From assembly GCF_904846175.1 (NCBI RefSeq), contig NZ_CAJGZM010000001.1:310001-374000 (forward strand): DNA of 64,000 bases. Reading direction: 5' to 3'. Position numbers and translations under genes: made by a program. The DNA comes from Psychrobacter immobilis. GTDB taxonomy: Bacteria > Pseudomonadota > Gammaproteobacteria > Pseudomonadales > Moraxellaceae. Within the stretch, counting starts at the first letter, position 1. Every line of letters starts with the position of its first letter. Below, piece after piece: positions 44,395-54,036 of the stretch. Below the pieces are notes generated by a model. That model was given only the letters and a program-made list of their open reading frames with translations, ran no database searches and had not been told where the DNA came from.

Positions 44395-45987
44395 TTACAT
44401 CACTTTTAGCGCCCTATCGATAGCTCCTTGCCATTTATTAAGGTGCTGCTGACGTCTATCGGCAGACATTTTAGGCTCAAAAATCCGCTCAACTTGCCAT
44501 GACGCTTGCATTATTGATTCATCATATAGACCGGTTTTCAATCCTGCTAATAAAGCCGCACCTTTAGCAGTGATTTCTGTGTCTTTGGGGCGCAGTACCG
44601 GTACGCCTAATAAGTCGGCTTGAAACTGCATGAGTAAGTCATTATTAGCTGCGCCGCCATCGACTCTTAGCTCAGTCAATGGATGAGGACTGTCTTTTTG
44701 CATGGCAATAAGAACATCGTACGTCTGATACGCCACCGCTTCCAATGCCGCGCGCGCAATATGGGCTTTGGTGGTACCGCGGCTCATACCCGTAATACTG
44801 GCGCTGATATCGGAGCGCCAATAAGGGGCGCCAAGTCCTGTAAAGGCCGGCAATAAGACCACCTCTTCACTGCTATCTACTTGCCGCGCTAAGCTCTCAA
44901 CCTCACTACTTTGTTGAATCATACCGAGATTATCACGCAACCACTGCACGATAGCGCCCGCCATAAACACACTGCCTTCTAAGGCATAAGTGACTTCTCT
45001 TTTAGCCGGCTGTAGCATACGTCTGCCAGACTGGACAATTTGATCAAAGGATAGATTTTCTGGACGAGTTGGCGTTGATTTGCGTTGCCAAGCAATAGTA
45101 GTTAATAGCTTGTGCTCGCTCAGTTTTGGCTTTTCACCAATATTCATCAGCATAAAACAGCCGGTTCCATAGGTATTTTTTGCCATGCCTGCATCAAGGC
45201 AGCCTTGCCCAAACAGTGCTGCCTGCTGGTCGCCCAATACCGCCTGAATAGGAATTTGTTTGGCAAATAATCCTTTTTTGGTTTTACCAAAATCGCCATC
45301 AGATGGCAGTACCTTGGGCAATATATTCATTGGTACACCAAAGCAGGTACATAACTCCTCCGACCATGCCAGTTTATGGATATCATACAATAAGGTACGA
45401 CAAGCATTGGTCACATCGATGACATGCTCGCCGCCGGTTAAATTATAAATAAGCCAGCTATCTATAGTGCCGACAGCGATTTCCCCTTTATTGGCGCGTA
45501 CTCTTAATTTAGGATCGTTTTCTAACAACCACGCGATTTTACTGGCGCTAAAGTAAGGGTCCAAACGTAATCCTGTGATACGCTGCACTTCACTTGCCAT
45601 GTCATCATGGTTATTATCGGTCTTAGCTCCCGTGCTTTCTGCAGCAAGCGTTTTACAATAGCTGGCGGTACGGCGGTCTTGCCAAATAATAGCAGGCGCT
45701 AGCGGTTTACCCGTTTGCTTGTCCCACATCACGATAGACTCACGCTGATTGGTAATCGCAATACTGGTAACATCGGTTGCCAGCAGCCCTGCCTGATTAA
45801 TCACATCATGGGCACAGCTAATCTGAGTTTGCCAAATCTGCTGCGCATCTTGCTCGACAAAACTTGCCTGCGGAGTTTTCAAAGTTGTCGGCTGCTGCAC
45901 CATTTTAATCGGGCGGGCATGGTCGTCATACAGTATCGCCCGACTCGACGTCGTACCTTGATCTAGCGCTAAAATATATCCAGCCAT
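44395..45987 (-). CDS. glpK: Glycerol kinase
   Basis: Phosphorylates glycerol with ATP. The 530 residues cover a full FGGY kinase: LDQGTTSSRA (about 7-16), the IAITNQRES region, the GVLGDQQAALFGQ motif and the RVDGGAANNDLLMQFQADLLGVPVLRP C-terminal signature. The start is the ATG at 45987 (AGGA eight bases upstream); an overlapping GTG one codon earlier is not preferred. No glpF or glpD is adjacent. A lysine-rich insertion near 305-320 is unusual but outside the active site. Confidence 0.94.
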   Translation of the reverse strand: MAGYILALDQGTTSSRAILYDDHARPIKMVQQPTTLKTPQASFVEQDAQQIWQTQISCAHDVINQAGLLATDVTSIAITNQRESIVMWDKQTGKPLAPAIIWQDRRTASYCKTLAAESTGAKTDNNHDDMASEVQRITGLRLDPYFSASKIAWLLENDPKLRVRANKGEIAVGTIDSWLIYNLTGGEHVIDVTNACRTLLYDIHKLAWSEELCTCFGVPMNILPKVLPSDGDFGKTKKGLFAKQIPIQAVLGDQQAALFGQGCLDAGMAKNTYGTGCFMLMNIGEKPKLSEHKLLTTIAWQRKSTPTRPENLSFDQIVQSGRRMLQPAKREVTYALEGSVFMAGAIVQWLRDNLGMIQQSSEVESLARQVDSSEEVVLLPAFTGLGAPYWRSDISASITGMSRGTTKAHIARAALEAVAYQTYDVLIAMQKDSPHPLTELRVDGGAANNDLLMQFQADLLGVPVLRPKDTEITAKGAALLAGLKTGLYDESIMQASWQVERIFEPKMSADRRQQHLNKWQGAIDRALKVM

Positions 45988-46404
45988 CACTTACATCCTA
46001 TTTTATATAATGTTTTTCTTGGTTTTTATGCGCTTGTTTGATTCATCTGCTTTTATGGCTATCTATTTATGACCAGTACTTTTGTTTGTCTTAAGCAATT
46101 TACTATTTAAGCAACCTTTAGTCACTCATCCATAAACCCTCACCCATAAACAGTGCTATTATCTAGCTTAAAGCTAAACACTTAACATAAAAGCCCCGCT
46201 CATTCAACGTAAAATAAGCGAATAGTGAGCATTGACCCGTCACTATTGTGGCACTACAGTGTACGCTTTGTTATGAATAACCAATTTTTGCTTTCTATTA
46301 ATAGTCTATAATATCGCCCTGTTTGACTATCTTCAAAACACTTTGCGTTCTAAATACTTTGTGCTCGAAACACATTGCATTCTAATTAATGGCTTATGTG
46401 ACTT
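45988..46404. promoter_or_regulatory. Divergent promoter region, glpK / export operon
   Basis: 417 bases of AT-rich DNA. It contains a perfect inverted repeat AATAGTGA/TCACTATT (46221-46228 and 46240-46247, 11-base spacer), a likely operator for one of the two divergent units. No open frame is seen. Confidence 0.55.
46221..46247. repeat. Inverted repeat AATAGTGA-N11-TCACTATT
   Basis: Perfect 8-base arms with 11 bases between, between the divergent glpK and tolC-like genes. It has the size of a dimeric repressor site. Confidence 0.6.
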
Positions 46405-48177
46405 ATGAAATTTGCTTTATCGACTCTGTCTACTGCTGTGATGACGGTTACGCTCATGGGCTTAGCCGCACCTCACTGCGCTAACGCCAATGATGATACT
46501 ATCACGCCAGAAAATGAAGTAGCTCCCGTTGTAGTGACGCAAATTATTGACGCGGATACGCCAAACAGCCTTCAAGACAATAGTAATAGTACTCAAAAGA
46601 ATACAATTCAAGGCAATACAATTCAAAGAAGTGGCACTCAAATAAGTCAGGCTCAAACCTATAAAAACCCTACACAAAAAAGTATTATAAAAAATAAAGC
46701 TGCGACGCTGAATATCGAGTTAGATAAAGCAAAGCCCAATATCGCTTTAAGCACCCTTATTGACCCCATCACCCATAAAAGCATTGATAACAGTTATCCC
46801 TTAGAAGTGTCTAGCCTGCTCAGTCTTGAGCAAGCGCAAAATATTTTATTGCAAGTTTCGCCAAAAATCGCCGCCAATCAAGCCGCGATTGCTGCCAGTG
46901 AATATGAAACCGATGCGCTAAAAACCATTGATCATCCATTGGTATTTGCACGTGTCTCCGCCACTGCTTATAAATTAGACGCCGATATTGACTTATCGTC
47001 AATTAAAACGGGCATTATCAAAGATGTGAATAGTAGCGTTGATAATATCGACCCACCCATAAACATAGAAGATTTACCGGATTTTGGTGAGTTGGTCGGT
47101 GACCGTATCCCAGATAATTACAACTTAAAGCGCTCAGGTTCAACGACGGGCGCAGGTCTAGGAGTGGTATGGCCCATTTACACCGCTGGACGCACAGCGG
47201 CATTAACCGGCGCTTCCACTGCCCGCACTCAAGAAGCCGTCGCCGATAGCATACTGGATACCAACGAGCTTTATAACACCTTAATTGAGCGTTATTTTAA
47301 GGCACAATTAGCGATTATTGCCGCTTATTTACGTGAGGATGCTTATGATACGGTGCAGCAAGTTGACCATATGGCGCAGCGGCTTTTTGAAGAAGGGTTT
47401 ATCTCACGCGTCGATCGCTTAGAAGCCCAATCGGCGCTTGCGGATGCGAAAAGCGAATCGGTCAATGCCAATAATGATGCGCGTCTTGCGATGATGGCAC
47501 TACAGCGTCTTTTGCGTACCGATTATCGTATTAAACCAAGCACACCTTTATTTGTTTCTAGCCGTCCTCTGCCTGATGTGAACTATTTTCAAGATTTGGC
47601 ACTGAACAATCATCCAGGTCTACAAAAAGTCGCGGCTAAACGGGCGCAAGCTCAGCAGCTACACGCACTATCCGATACGGGCTACAAACCTACGGTTATG
47701 CTTTATGGCTATGGACAAGTTGAAAAAGACCCCAGTTGGGTCGCTGGTATCTCAGCAAGTTGGAAGCTTTGGGGCGGGCTTGATAAAACCGCTACCTTAG
47801 CTTCTAGCAATGCAAAGATACGCCAAGCCGATTTGTCTGAGATTGAAGTCAGTGACAATCTATTATTGTTGGTCGAAAAAAACTGGCACGATGTCAATAA
47901 TGCCCAATCTCGCTATCAGGCATTACAAAGTAATGTGGATTTGGCAGCCGAGGTATTGCGCTTGCGTCAACTCGGACTACAAGAAGGCTTGAATACGCCT
48001 ATCGATGTGGTACAAGCGCAAACGCAGTCGCTCAAAGCACGTACGGAACAGGCGCAAGCGGCGAATACTTATGTACAATCTCTTGCTGCTCTAATGCAAA
48101 GCTGCGGTACGCCCCTTGCCTTTAATGCTTACCTAAACGCCGCTGACATTCGTCTACCAGCCTTATATGACAAATAG
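46405..48177 (+). CDS. TolC-family outer membrane efflux protein
   Basis: Outer-membrane channel of an export system, 590 residues. A signal peptide (about 1-28) is followed by a Gln/Asn/Thr-rich segment (about 30-125) not usual for TolC, then the repeated helical hairpins of the OEP family: AARLGVVWPIYTAGRT-like GLGVVWPIYTAGR (about 250-262), FEEGFISRVDRLEAQSALADA and, in the second repeat, LWGGLDKTATL and VEKNWHDVNNAQSRY with LGLQEGLNTPIDVVQAQTQSL. It heads the operon with the HlyD-like gene. No clear ribosome site precedes the ATG. Confidence 0.9.
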   Translation: MKFALSTLSTAVMTVTLMGLAAPHCANANDDTITPENEVAPVVVTQIIDADTPNSLQDNSNSTQKNTIQGNTIQRSGTQISQAQTYKNPTQKSIIKNKAATLNIELDKAKPNIALSTLIDPITHKSIDNSYPLEVSSLLSLEQAQNILLQVSPKIAANQAAIAASEYETDALKTIDHPLVFARVSATAYKLDADIDLSSIKTGIIKDVNSSVDNIDPPINIEDLPDFGELVGDRIPDNYNLKRSGSTTGAGLGVVWPIYTAGRTAALTGASTARTQEAVADSILDTNELYNTLIERYFKAQLAIIAAYLREDAYDTVQQVDHMAQRLFEEGFISRVDRLEAQSALADAKSESVNANNDARLAMMALQRLLRTDYRIKPSTPLFVSSRPLPDVNYFQDLALNNHPGLQKVAAKRAQAQQLHALSDTGYKPTVMLYGYGQVEKDPSWVAGISASWKLWGGLDKTATLASSNAKIRQADLSEIEVSDNLLLLVEKNWHDVNNAQSRYQALQSNVDLAAEVLRLRQLGLQEGLNTPIDVVQAQTQSLKARTEQAQAANTYVQSLAALMQSCGTPLAFNAYLNAADIRLPALYDK

Positions 48178-48270
48178 CTCATTTAGTAAAAAATATTAAA
48201 TGCCAAGATTAAATAACGCCAGACCTATTCTGCTTATTCCCGACTTTATCGCTTTAGGAATCTCACTGTC

Positions 48271-49515
48271 ATGACTGAATCTAATAACGAATCAGGCGAC
48301 TCACGCAAATTAAATGCTTCAGACCAAGCCGCTGAATCAAACAACAGTCAGCATGAGCGAAAGCCTCTTGATGCTATTGATGGCACTCGACCGACTGAAG
48401 CCTTCGTTGATAGTGTCGATAGCGCTGATACTGACCAAGAGCAAGCTGTGCCCCCTTATAAGCGCGAGCCTACAAAAGCGAATAAATCTGCCATGATCAA
48501 AAAGGTAATTTTGGTGCTTTTTGTGCTGCTCATATTAGGGGCGATTGCTTATGGTCTATATAAAAGCAATCAACACAATGAGCCTGAAGTCATCACCCTA
48601 CAAGGGCAGATGCAAATGCAGCAGACGTCCATTGCCGCAAAAGTACCGGGGCGTATTGCACAAATCATGGTTACAGAAGGTGATGCGGTGACGGTCGGTC
48701 AGCAGTTAATTGAGATGGACTCACCCGAGATTAACGCTAAGATTAATCAGGCGCGTGCTGGCAAACAAATGGCCCAAAGTCAGCTTGATAAAGCAGAAAA
48801 TGGTGCTCGTCCACAAGAGATTGCGCAAGCAAAAGCCGCCTGGCAAGCCAATAAAGCGGCGTCTGATTTGGCAGAAAACACCTATCAGCGGGTCAATCGT
48901 CTTTATGAAGAAGGGCTGATGGCACGGCAAAAACGCGATGAAGCGTATGCGCAATATTTGGCTACTCAAGATCAGACAGAAGCGGCGCGCTTGCAGTATG
49001 ACTTAGCAATGGAAGGCGCACGCAGTGAAGACAAATCTGCCGCGACGGCGCAAGTTGCCCAAGTCGATGCGCAACTAGAAGAGGCCTTGGTCGCAAAAGA
49101 GGAAGCCAATCTAAGAAGCCCGATTGCAGGTATCGTGGATAATGTCATCGTTAATGCTGGCGAAGTGATTGGTCAAGGCGTGCCGCTCCTTACTTTGGTA
49201 AATACCAATGATCAATGGGTGGTACTCAACGTCACTGAAACCTATTTAAATCAGTTTGCGATTGGTCAACGCTTTATGGGTACGATTCCCGCTTTGTCAT
49301 CGCCTGAAAAACCTTATACCAAGCAATTTACCGTTTATGCCACCTCAACATTATCTGATTTTGCTACTTGGCGTCCGACCAATAATAACGATGGTTTTGA
49401 TGTGCGTACCTTTGAGGTTAAAGCGCGTCCATCAGCGCCTGATCGCCGTATTCGTTCGGGCATGAGCGTGGTTGTCAATATCAATCCAGCCCTTGCTAAT
49501 CAGAGCCAAGAGTAA
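48271..49515 (+). CDS. HlyD-family membrane fusion protein
   Basis: Periplasmic adaptor linking inner-membrane pump and TolC, 414 residues. A hydrophilic cytoplasmic leader (1-72), one membrane helix (about 77-97), the barrel-sandwich segment (about 108-150, with AAKVPGRIAQIMVTEGDAV), a helical coiled coil (about 150-265) and the closing LRSPIAGIVDNVIVNAGEV hybrid part (about 288-306) give the normal HlyD order. Spacing to the next gene is three bases, so it is translated together with the permeases. The exported molecule is unknown. Confidence 0.9.
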   Translation: MTESNNESGDSRKLNASDQAAESNNSQHERKPLDAIDGTRPTEAFVDSVDSADTDQEQAVPPYKREPTKANKSAMIKKVILVLFVLLILGAIAYGLYKSNQHNEPEVITLQGQMQMQQTSIAAKVPGRIAQIMVTEGDAVTVGQQLIEMDSPEINAKINQARAGKQMAQSQLDKAENGARPQEIAQAKAAWQANKAASDLAENTYQRVNRLYEEGLMARQKRDEAYAQYLATQDQTEAARLQYDLAMEGARSEDKSAATAQVAQVDAQLEEALVAKEEANLRSPIAGIVDNVIVNAGEVIGQGVPLLTLVNTNDQWVVLNVTETYLNQFAIGQRFMGTIPALSSPEKPYTKQFTVYATSTLSDFATWRPTNNNDGFDVRTFEVKARPSAPDRRIRSGMSVVVNINPALANQSQE

Positions 49516-49518
49516 ACC

Positions 49519-50844
49519 ATGCGCTTGACTAAGCAAAAGAAGCTAGGTGAGCAAAAGGGGTTGATTGGCGCTTTTGTACGCAGTGCTGGCTACGAGCGAC
49601 GTTTTTTAGCCAAAAACCCATGGGATTTGAGCATGGTGATTTGGATACCGCTTGCAACCGTGCTATTGATTTGGTGGATTTTTTCACAAATACAAATCAC
49701 CGATTTACCCATCGGCGTGATGGATAAAGATCGCGGTCCTATTGCCAATACCGCCGTGCGTTATTTGGAAGCCAACCCGAATCTCACAGTCAAACAGCTG
49801 TATCATTCGCCAGCAGCGGTAGAAGCGGCGCTCCTCCAACGTGATATTTATGCTGTGGTCATTATTCCTGAAGATTTTTCGCGCAATATTTCATCCAGTA
49901 AACCTGCGCCTATCGTGCTGCAAGTAAATGCCCAATACGGTACTCACTCTGGCATCATCCAAACCAGCGTGCAATCGGTGATTGGTACGCTATCGGCAGG
50001 CGTTGAGATACAGCGTTTGGTAAAAAAAGGGATGGCACCCTCACAAGCAGCGATTGCCTACTCGCCCATTAGTATTCAGCGTATTAGCTTATTTAATGCC
50101 GCAACGGATTATCAGCAGTTTTTAGCATCGACCGTTATCCCTGCTCTGCTGCATATTTTAGCAATGGTCATCGGTGCCACGACCATTGGGCGTGAGCTAC
50201 GTGATAAGCAAATCGGTCGGTGGTATGACTTTATTGAAAGCGGCCATCCTGATTTAACCAACATTGCAAACAGCAAAACCATAGCCGCTTTAACTGCTAT
50301 TGAAGACCATAACACCTCTATTAAAGATGATAGGCCTAGAAAAGCCAGTATTTCAGTCTTACTATTTGGTTTATTGGGTAAGTACTTTTGGCCAATACTA
50401 GCTTATAGCCTATGGTCAGTTCTGGCGTTGTGGCTGGCCGCTCCGCAGCAAACGCTCGCTATTAGCTCTATTACTGCTACTTATATCGGCCTTGTCTTGC
50501 TTATGATGCTGTCATTTTGGCTTGGGGCAATATTTACTTTAACCTCATTTTCATTACGTATGGGCTTATCGTCTACGGGGTTTATCTCAGCGCCTTCTTA
50601 TGCTTTTGCAGGGGTGACATTTCCTTATATCGCCATCAGTGACAGTGCTCAGCATTGGTCAGACGTCTTACCACTCACCCATTATCTTAAGCTGCATATC
50701 GCACAATTACAGATGCAAGCACCCGTTGCCATCTCACTCCCAATTGTCTACGGACTGACGTTAGCGACCCTTATTGCTATGTTCTTAGCCACTTTATTGA
50801 GCAAACGCGCGCTCTCACATCCTGAACGCTGGGGAGCACGCTAA
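49519..50844 (+). CDS. ABC-2-type membrane protein, first permease
   Basis: A 441-residue protein of the ABC2 membrane type (YhhJ/YbhS-like). One membrane helix (about 40-60) is followed by a periplasmic domain (about 61-200) with LPIGVMDKDRGPI, and five more helices fill 215-435. Between helices 3 and 4 a cytoplasmic stretch (about 250-285) with Lys/Arg/Asp is present. It starts three bases after the HlyD gene and shares TAATG with the next permease. No nucleotide-binding gene is nearby. Confidence 0.85.
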   Translation: MRLTKQKKLGEQKGLIGAFVRSAGYERRFLAKNPWDLSMVIWIPLATVLLIWWIFSQIQITDLPIGVMDKDRGPIANTAVRYLEANPNLTVKQLYHSPAAVEAALLQRDIYAVVIIPEDFSRNISSSKPAPIVLQVNAQYGTHSGIIQTSVQSVIGTLSAGVEIQRLVKKGMAPSQAAIAYSPISIQRISLFNAATDYQQFLASTVIPALLHILAMVIGATTIGRELRDKQIGRWYDFIESGHPDLTNIANSKTIAALTAIEDHNTSIKDDRPRKASISVLLFGLLGKYFWPILAYSLWSVLALWLAAPQQTLAISSITATYIGLVLLMMLSFWLGAIFTLTSFSLRMGLSSTGFISAPSYAFAGVTFPYIAISDSAQHWSDVLPLTHYLKLHIAQLQMQAPVAISLPIVYGLTLATLIAMFLATLLSKRALSHPERWGAR

Positions 50845-52076
50845 TGTCTATATTAAAAAAACAGCCTGACTCACCAAAAGAATCTGTATCACTAAAAGAT
50901 AAGTTATCTAACGCAGCAGCAGATTCAAAAGACTGTTCTTCATCGCAAAGCTTTTTAGGCAGTTTTTTGCAAACCATTAAAGACGTCTTTTCTGATAAAG
51001 GCGTGCTGTTATTATTAATGATTGCACCGATTATCTATGGCTTTTTTTATCCTTGGCCGTATTCAGCGGAAGTGATTAACCATGTGCCAGTGGGTATTAT
51101 TGATCAAGACAACAGTAACTTATCTCAAACCATCGTCCGTTACGCCAGTGCCAGCCCACAATTAGATACCAAGCGCTTTCTCAATGAGCAAGATGCCATC
51201 AAGGCTATATGGTCAGATGACATCGCTGGTTATATGATTATTCCAAGCGGACTTGAACAGCAAGTACTATCTGGAAAAGCGGCAAGCGTCAGCGTACTGG
51301 GTAATGGCGGCTATTTCTTGCTAAATAAAAACGTCCAAATGGGGTTTCTACAAGCGGTCAGTACGGTATCAGCAGGGGTTAAGATTAAAAAAAGCGTGGC
51401 GCAAGGAGCTTATTCTGCGACCGCAGCGGCAAGCACGCAGGCGGTACCCTTAAAAATTATTCCTTTATATAACCAAACCGAAGGCTACGGCGCTTACGTG
51501 GTGCCAGCGGTCGCTATTCTTATTCTGCAGCAAACCCTTTTAATGTCTACAGCGATGTTGATTGGTACGTGGTATGAGCAGCGTCGTCATGCCACCAGTA
51601 TTCGCGGCTGGCTCGGACGCATTGCAGCGCTCAGTATGTTCAGCTTTATCATCGGCTGCTTCTATTATGGCTGGACCTTTGAGCTGCATCATTATCCGCG
51701 CGGACAAAACATGCTCGGCAGCTTGTTATTTTTGCTACTATTTTGTCCGACTGTAGCCACGCTTGGCTGCGTGTTTGGACTGTGGTTCCGCCAGCGTGAA
51801 CGTAGTATGCAAATCTTAATTTTCAGCTCACTGCCGATGTTTTTTGTCAGTGGTTATCCATGGCCTGCCCATCAATTGCCAGAGTTTTTACAAATCATAC
51901 GCTGGTTAATACCGACGACACCTGGCATCAATACCTCTGTTCAGCTCAATCAGATGGGTGCAAGCGTAGCGCAAGTCGCAACCGGATTTTATGCACTGGC
52001 AGGATTGTGGCTATTTTACTTTATATTGCTGCTTTTATTTCGCTGGCGTACCACGCAAAGCAAAACCGCCTTTTAA
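50844..52076 (+). CDS. ABC-2-type membrane protein, second permease
   Basis: A 410-residue protein of the same family as its neighbour: hydrophilic leader (1-50), a helix at about 53-73, a periplasmic domain with VPVGIIDQDNSNLSQTI (about 81-97), then five helices (about 225-400). Start overlaps the stop of the first permease by one base (TAATG), showing translational coupling and suggesting a heterodimer. Followed by a strong terminator. Like its partner it lacks an ATPase domain. Confidence 0.85.
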   Translation: MSILKKQPDSPKESVSLKDKLSNAAADSKDCSSSQSFLGSFLQTIKDVFSDKGVLLLLMIAPIIYGFFYPWPYSAEVINHVPVGIIDQDNSNLSQTIVRYASASPQLDTKRFLNEQDAIKAIWSDDIAGYMIIPSGLEQQVLSGKAASVSVLGNGGYFLLNKNVQMGFLQAVSTVSAGVKIKKSVAQGAYSATAAASTQAVPLKIIPLYNQTEGYGAYVVPAVAILILQQTLLMSTAMLIGTWYEQRRHATSIRGWLGRIAALSMFSFIIGCFYYGWTFELHHYPRGQNMLGSLLFLLLFCPTVATLGCVFGLWFRQRERSMQILIFSSLPMFFVSGYPWPAHQLPEFLQIIRWLIPTTPGINTSVQLNQMGASVAQVATGFYALAGLWLFYFILLLLFRWRTTQSKTAF

Positions 52077-52123
52077 GTTAAAAAGAGCTTTATAGCACTT
52101 ATGCTATTAGAAAATGCCACAAA

Positions 52124-52157
52124 AAAAGCGCCTGCTTATTAAGCAGGCGCTTTTTTA
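52124..52157. terminator. Bidirectional terminator after the export operon
   Basis: Perfect stem aaaaaagcgcctgcttaa/ttaagcaggcgctttttt with a tiny loop, between convergent export operon and sthA. Confidence 0.9.
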
Positions 52158-52196
52158 TGTATCTGACTTTACGGTTTCACAGTTAAAAACCAACCA

Positions 52197-53846
52197 TTAA
52201 AAAACGCGATTTAAACCATTGAGGGCTGCCACACGATAAGCTTCTGCCATCGTTGGATAGTTAAAGGTCGTATTGACGAAATACTCAAGGGTATTATTGC
52301 TCTTGCACTTCATCACTGCTTGACCGATATGAATAATCTCTGACGCGTGATTTCCGTAGCAATGAATGCCTAAAATCTCAAGCGTATCACGATGGAACAA
52401 AATCTTTAACACACCTGAGCGTTCACCAATGATTTGCGCGCGTGCCAGATGTTTAAAAAATGCCTGCCCGACTTCATAAGGAACTTTTTCATCGGTCAGC
52501 TCTTGCTCAGTTTTACCGATACAAGAAATCTCAGGAATGGTGTAAATACCTGTTGGCACACTCGATACCGGTTCTGCATCACTATCGCCAACCATAAAGG
52601 CCGCCGCACAGCGTCCTTGATCGTAAGCAGCAGAAGCCAATGATGGCCAGCCGATAACGTCACCAGCGGCATAGATGTTTTCCACACCCGTACAATAGGT
52701 ATCATCAACTTTAAGCTGCCCACGGCTATTGGCTTCAAGCCCGATAGCTTCTAAGTTCAAGCCTTCTGTGTTACCTGAGCGCCCATTTGACCAAAGAATG
52801 GCATCTGATTTAATGCGCTTGCCGCTTTTTAGATGCAAAACCACATAATCATCATGCGTTTCAAGATGGTCAATTTCTTCATTGCTGCGAATCAGCACGC
52901 CAAATTGTCTAAAGTCATGAGCGATGGCATCACTAATTTCGCTGTCGAGATAACTGAGCAATTGATCTTGGTTATTGATTAAGTCAACTTTATAGCCAAG
53001 ACCGGTAAAGATAGACGCATACTCACAACCAATGACCCCTGCACCATAAATGATGATTTTCTTGACCACATAATCCATTTGCAAGATTTTATCGGAGTCA
53101 AAAACACGCGGATGGTTAAAGTCTAAAATATCAGGACGATAAGGACGGCTCCCAACGGTGATAATGGCTTTATTAAAGGTGACGGTTTCAAAGACACCAT
53201 CATCTTTTTCGACATTTAAAGTATGCTCATCAATAAAGCTTGCCCAGCCATGAATCACATCAATGCGATTACGCTCGTAAAAACGCGTATGGGTAGTCAC
53301 CTGATTGCGTATCACCTGACGCGCATTAGCCAACACACGGTTTAGCGGTACTTGCTGATATTCCATCGCTTTGGTAAACATCGGATCACGGCGAAAGTTA
53401 ATCAAGTTAAAGACTGATTGACGCAATGCTTTACTTGGAATCGTACCCACATGGGTAGAGTTGCCGCCGACCTGTTCGCGTGGGTCGATAACCGCAACTT
53501 TTTTACCCGACTTCGTCAGCTTCATGGCTGCCGCTTCACCAGCCGGCCCTGCGCCTAAAACGACAACATCATACTCATACTTATGCTTATCGCCTTTGAT
53601 ACGCTGCGAGTCTTTGGTAAAAGGGGTTTTGATATCAATACGGATATCATCTAGCGGATTGACCAAGTCAGGATGGTGCATGATATCTTCAGTGACTTGC
53701 TGATGGGTTTGATCAATTTTTGCTTTTTTAGTTTTACCCTCAGTATGCTCAGGGTTTGGCGCGCGGCCGCTCTCTTTATTAGACACTTCGGTGTGAGTGT
53801 CTTTACCAATATCGTTGGTCGCGTCGCTTATAGGTTTGCTTCCCAT
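52197..53846 (-). CDS. sthA: Soluble pyridine nucleotide transhydrogenase
   Basis: FAD enzyme that moves hydride between NADPH and NAD+. The 549 residues contain the FAD motif [14 protein letters not shown] (about 94-107), GTIPSKALR as in SthA (the second redox cysteine is absent and the usual first cysteine is replaced by Ser in GGNSTHVGT), the NAD-binding [14 protein letters not shown] and the C-terminal dimer domain with [16 protein letters not shown]. It has about 80 residues more at the N-terminus than E. coli SthA (466), a charged Lys/Asp/His-rich segment. GAGGA before the ATG supports that start. Confidence 0.93.
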   Translation of the reverse strand: MGSKPISDATNDIGKDTHTEVSNKESGRAPNPEHTEGKTKKAKIDQTHQQVTEDIMHHPDLVNPLDDIRIDIKTPFTKDSQRIKGDKHKYEYDVVVLGAGPAGEAAAMKLTKSGKKVAVIDPREQVGGNSTHVGTIPSKALRQSVFNLINFRRDPMFTKAMEYQQVPLNRVLANARQVIRNQVTTHTRFYERNRIDVIHGWASFIDEHTLNVEKDDGVFETVTFNKAIITVGSRPYRPDILDFNHPRVFDSDKILQMDYVVKKIIIYGAGVIGCEYASIFTGLGYKVDLINNQDQLLSYLDSEISDAIAHDFRQFGVLIRSNEEIDHLETHDDYVVLHLKSGKRIKSDAILWSNGRSGNTEGLNLEAIGLEANSRGQLKVDDTYCTGVENIYAAGDVIGWPSLASAAYDQGRCAAAFMVGDSDAEPVSSVPTGIYTIPEISCIGKTEQELTDEKVPYEVGQAFFKHLARAQIIGERSGVLKILFHRDTLEILGIHCYGNHASEIIHIGQAVMKCKSNNTLEYFVNTTFNYPTMAEAYRVAALNGLNRVF

Positions 53847-54036
53847 CGTATCCTCTTTATTAATTTATGAATCTATTTATTTTTTAGGTCATCAATGTCT
53901 GCATGTCTACATACAGTCAAGTCATGGCGCTAAAGCGTGCCTACCATACGTTGTGATAGGATATTTTGCAATGTTGGCTATAGTTAGGTTGTTACCGTTA
54001 CCCTAGCTATTTATTGGACGTTATTAATTACTATGT

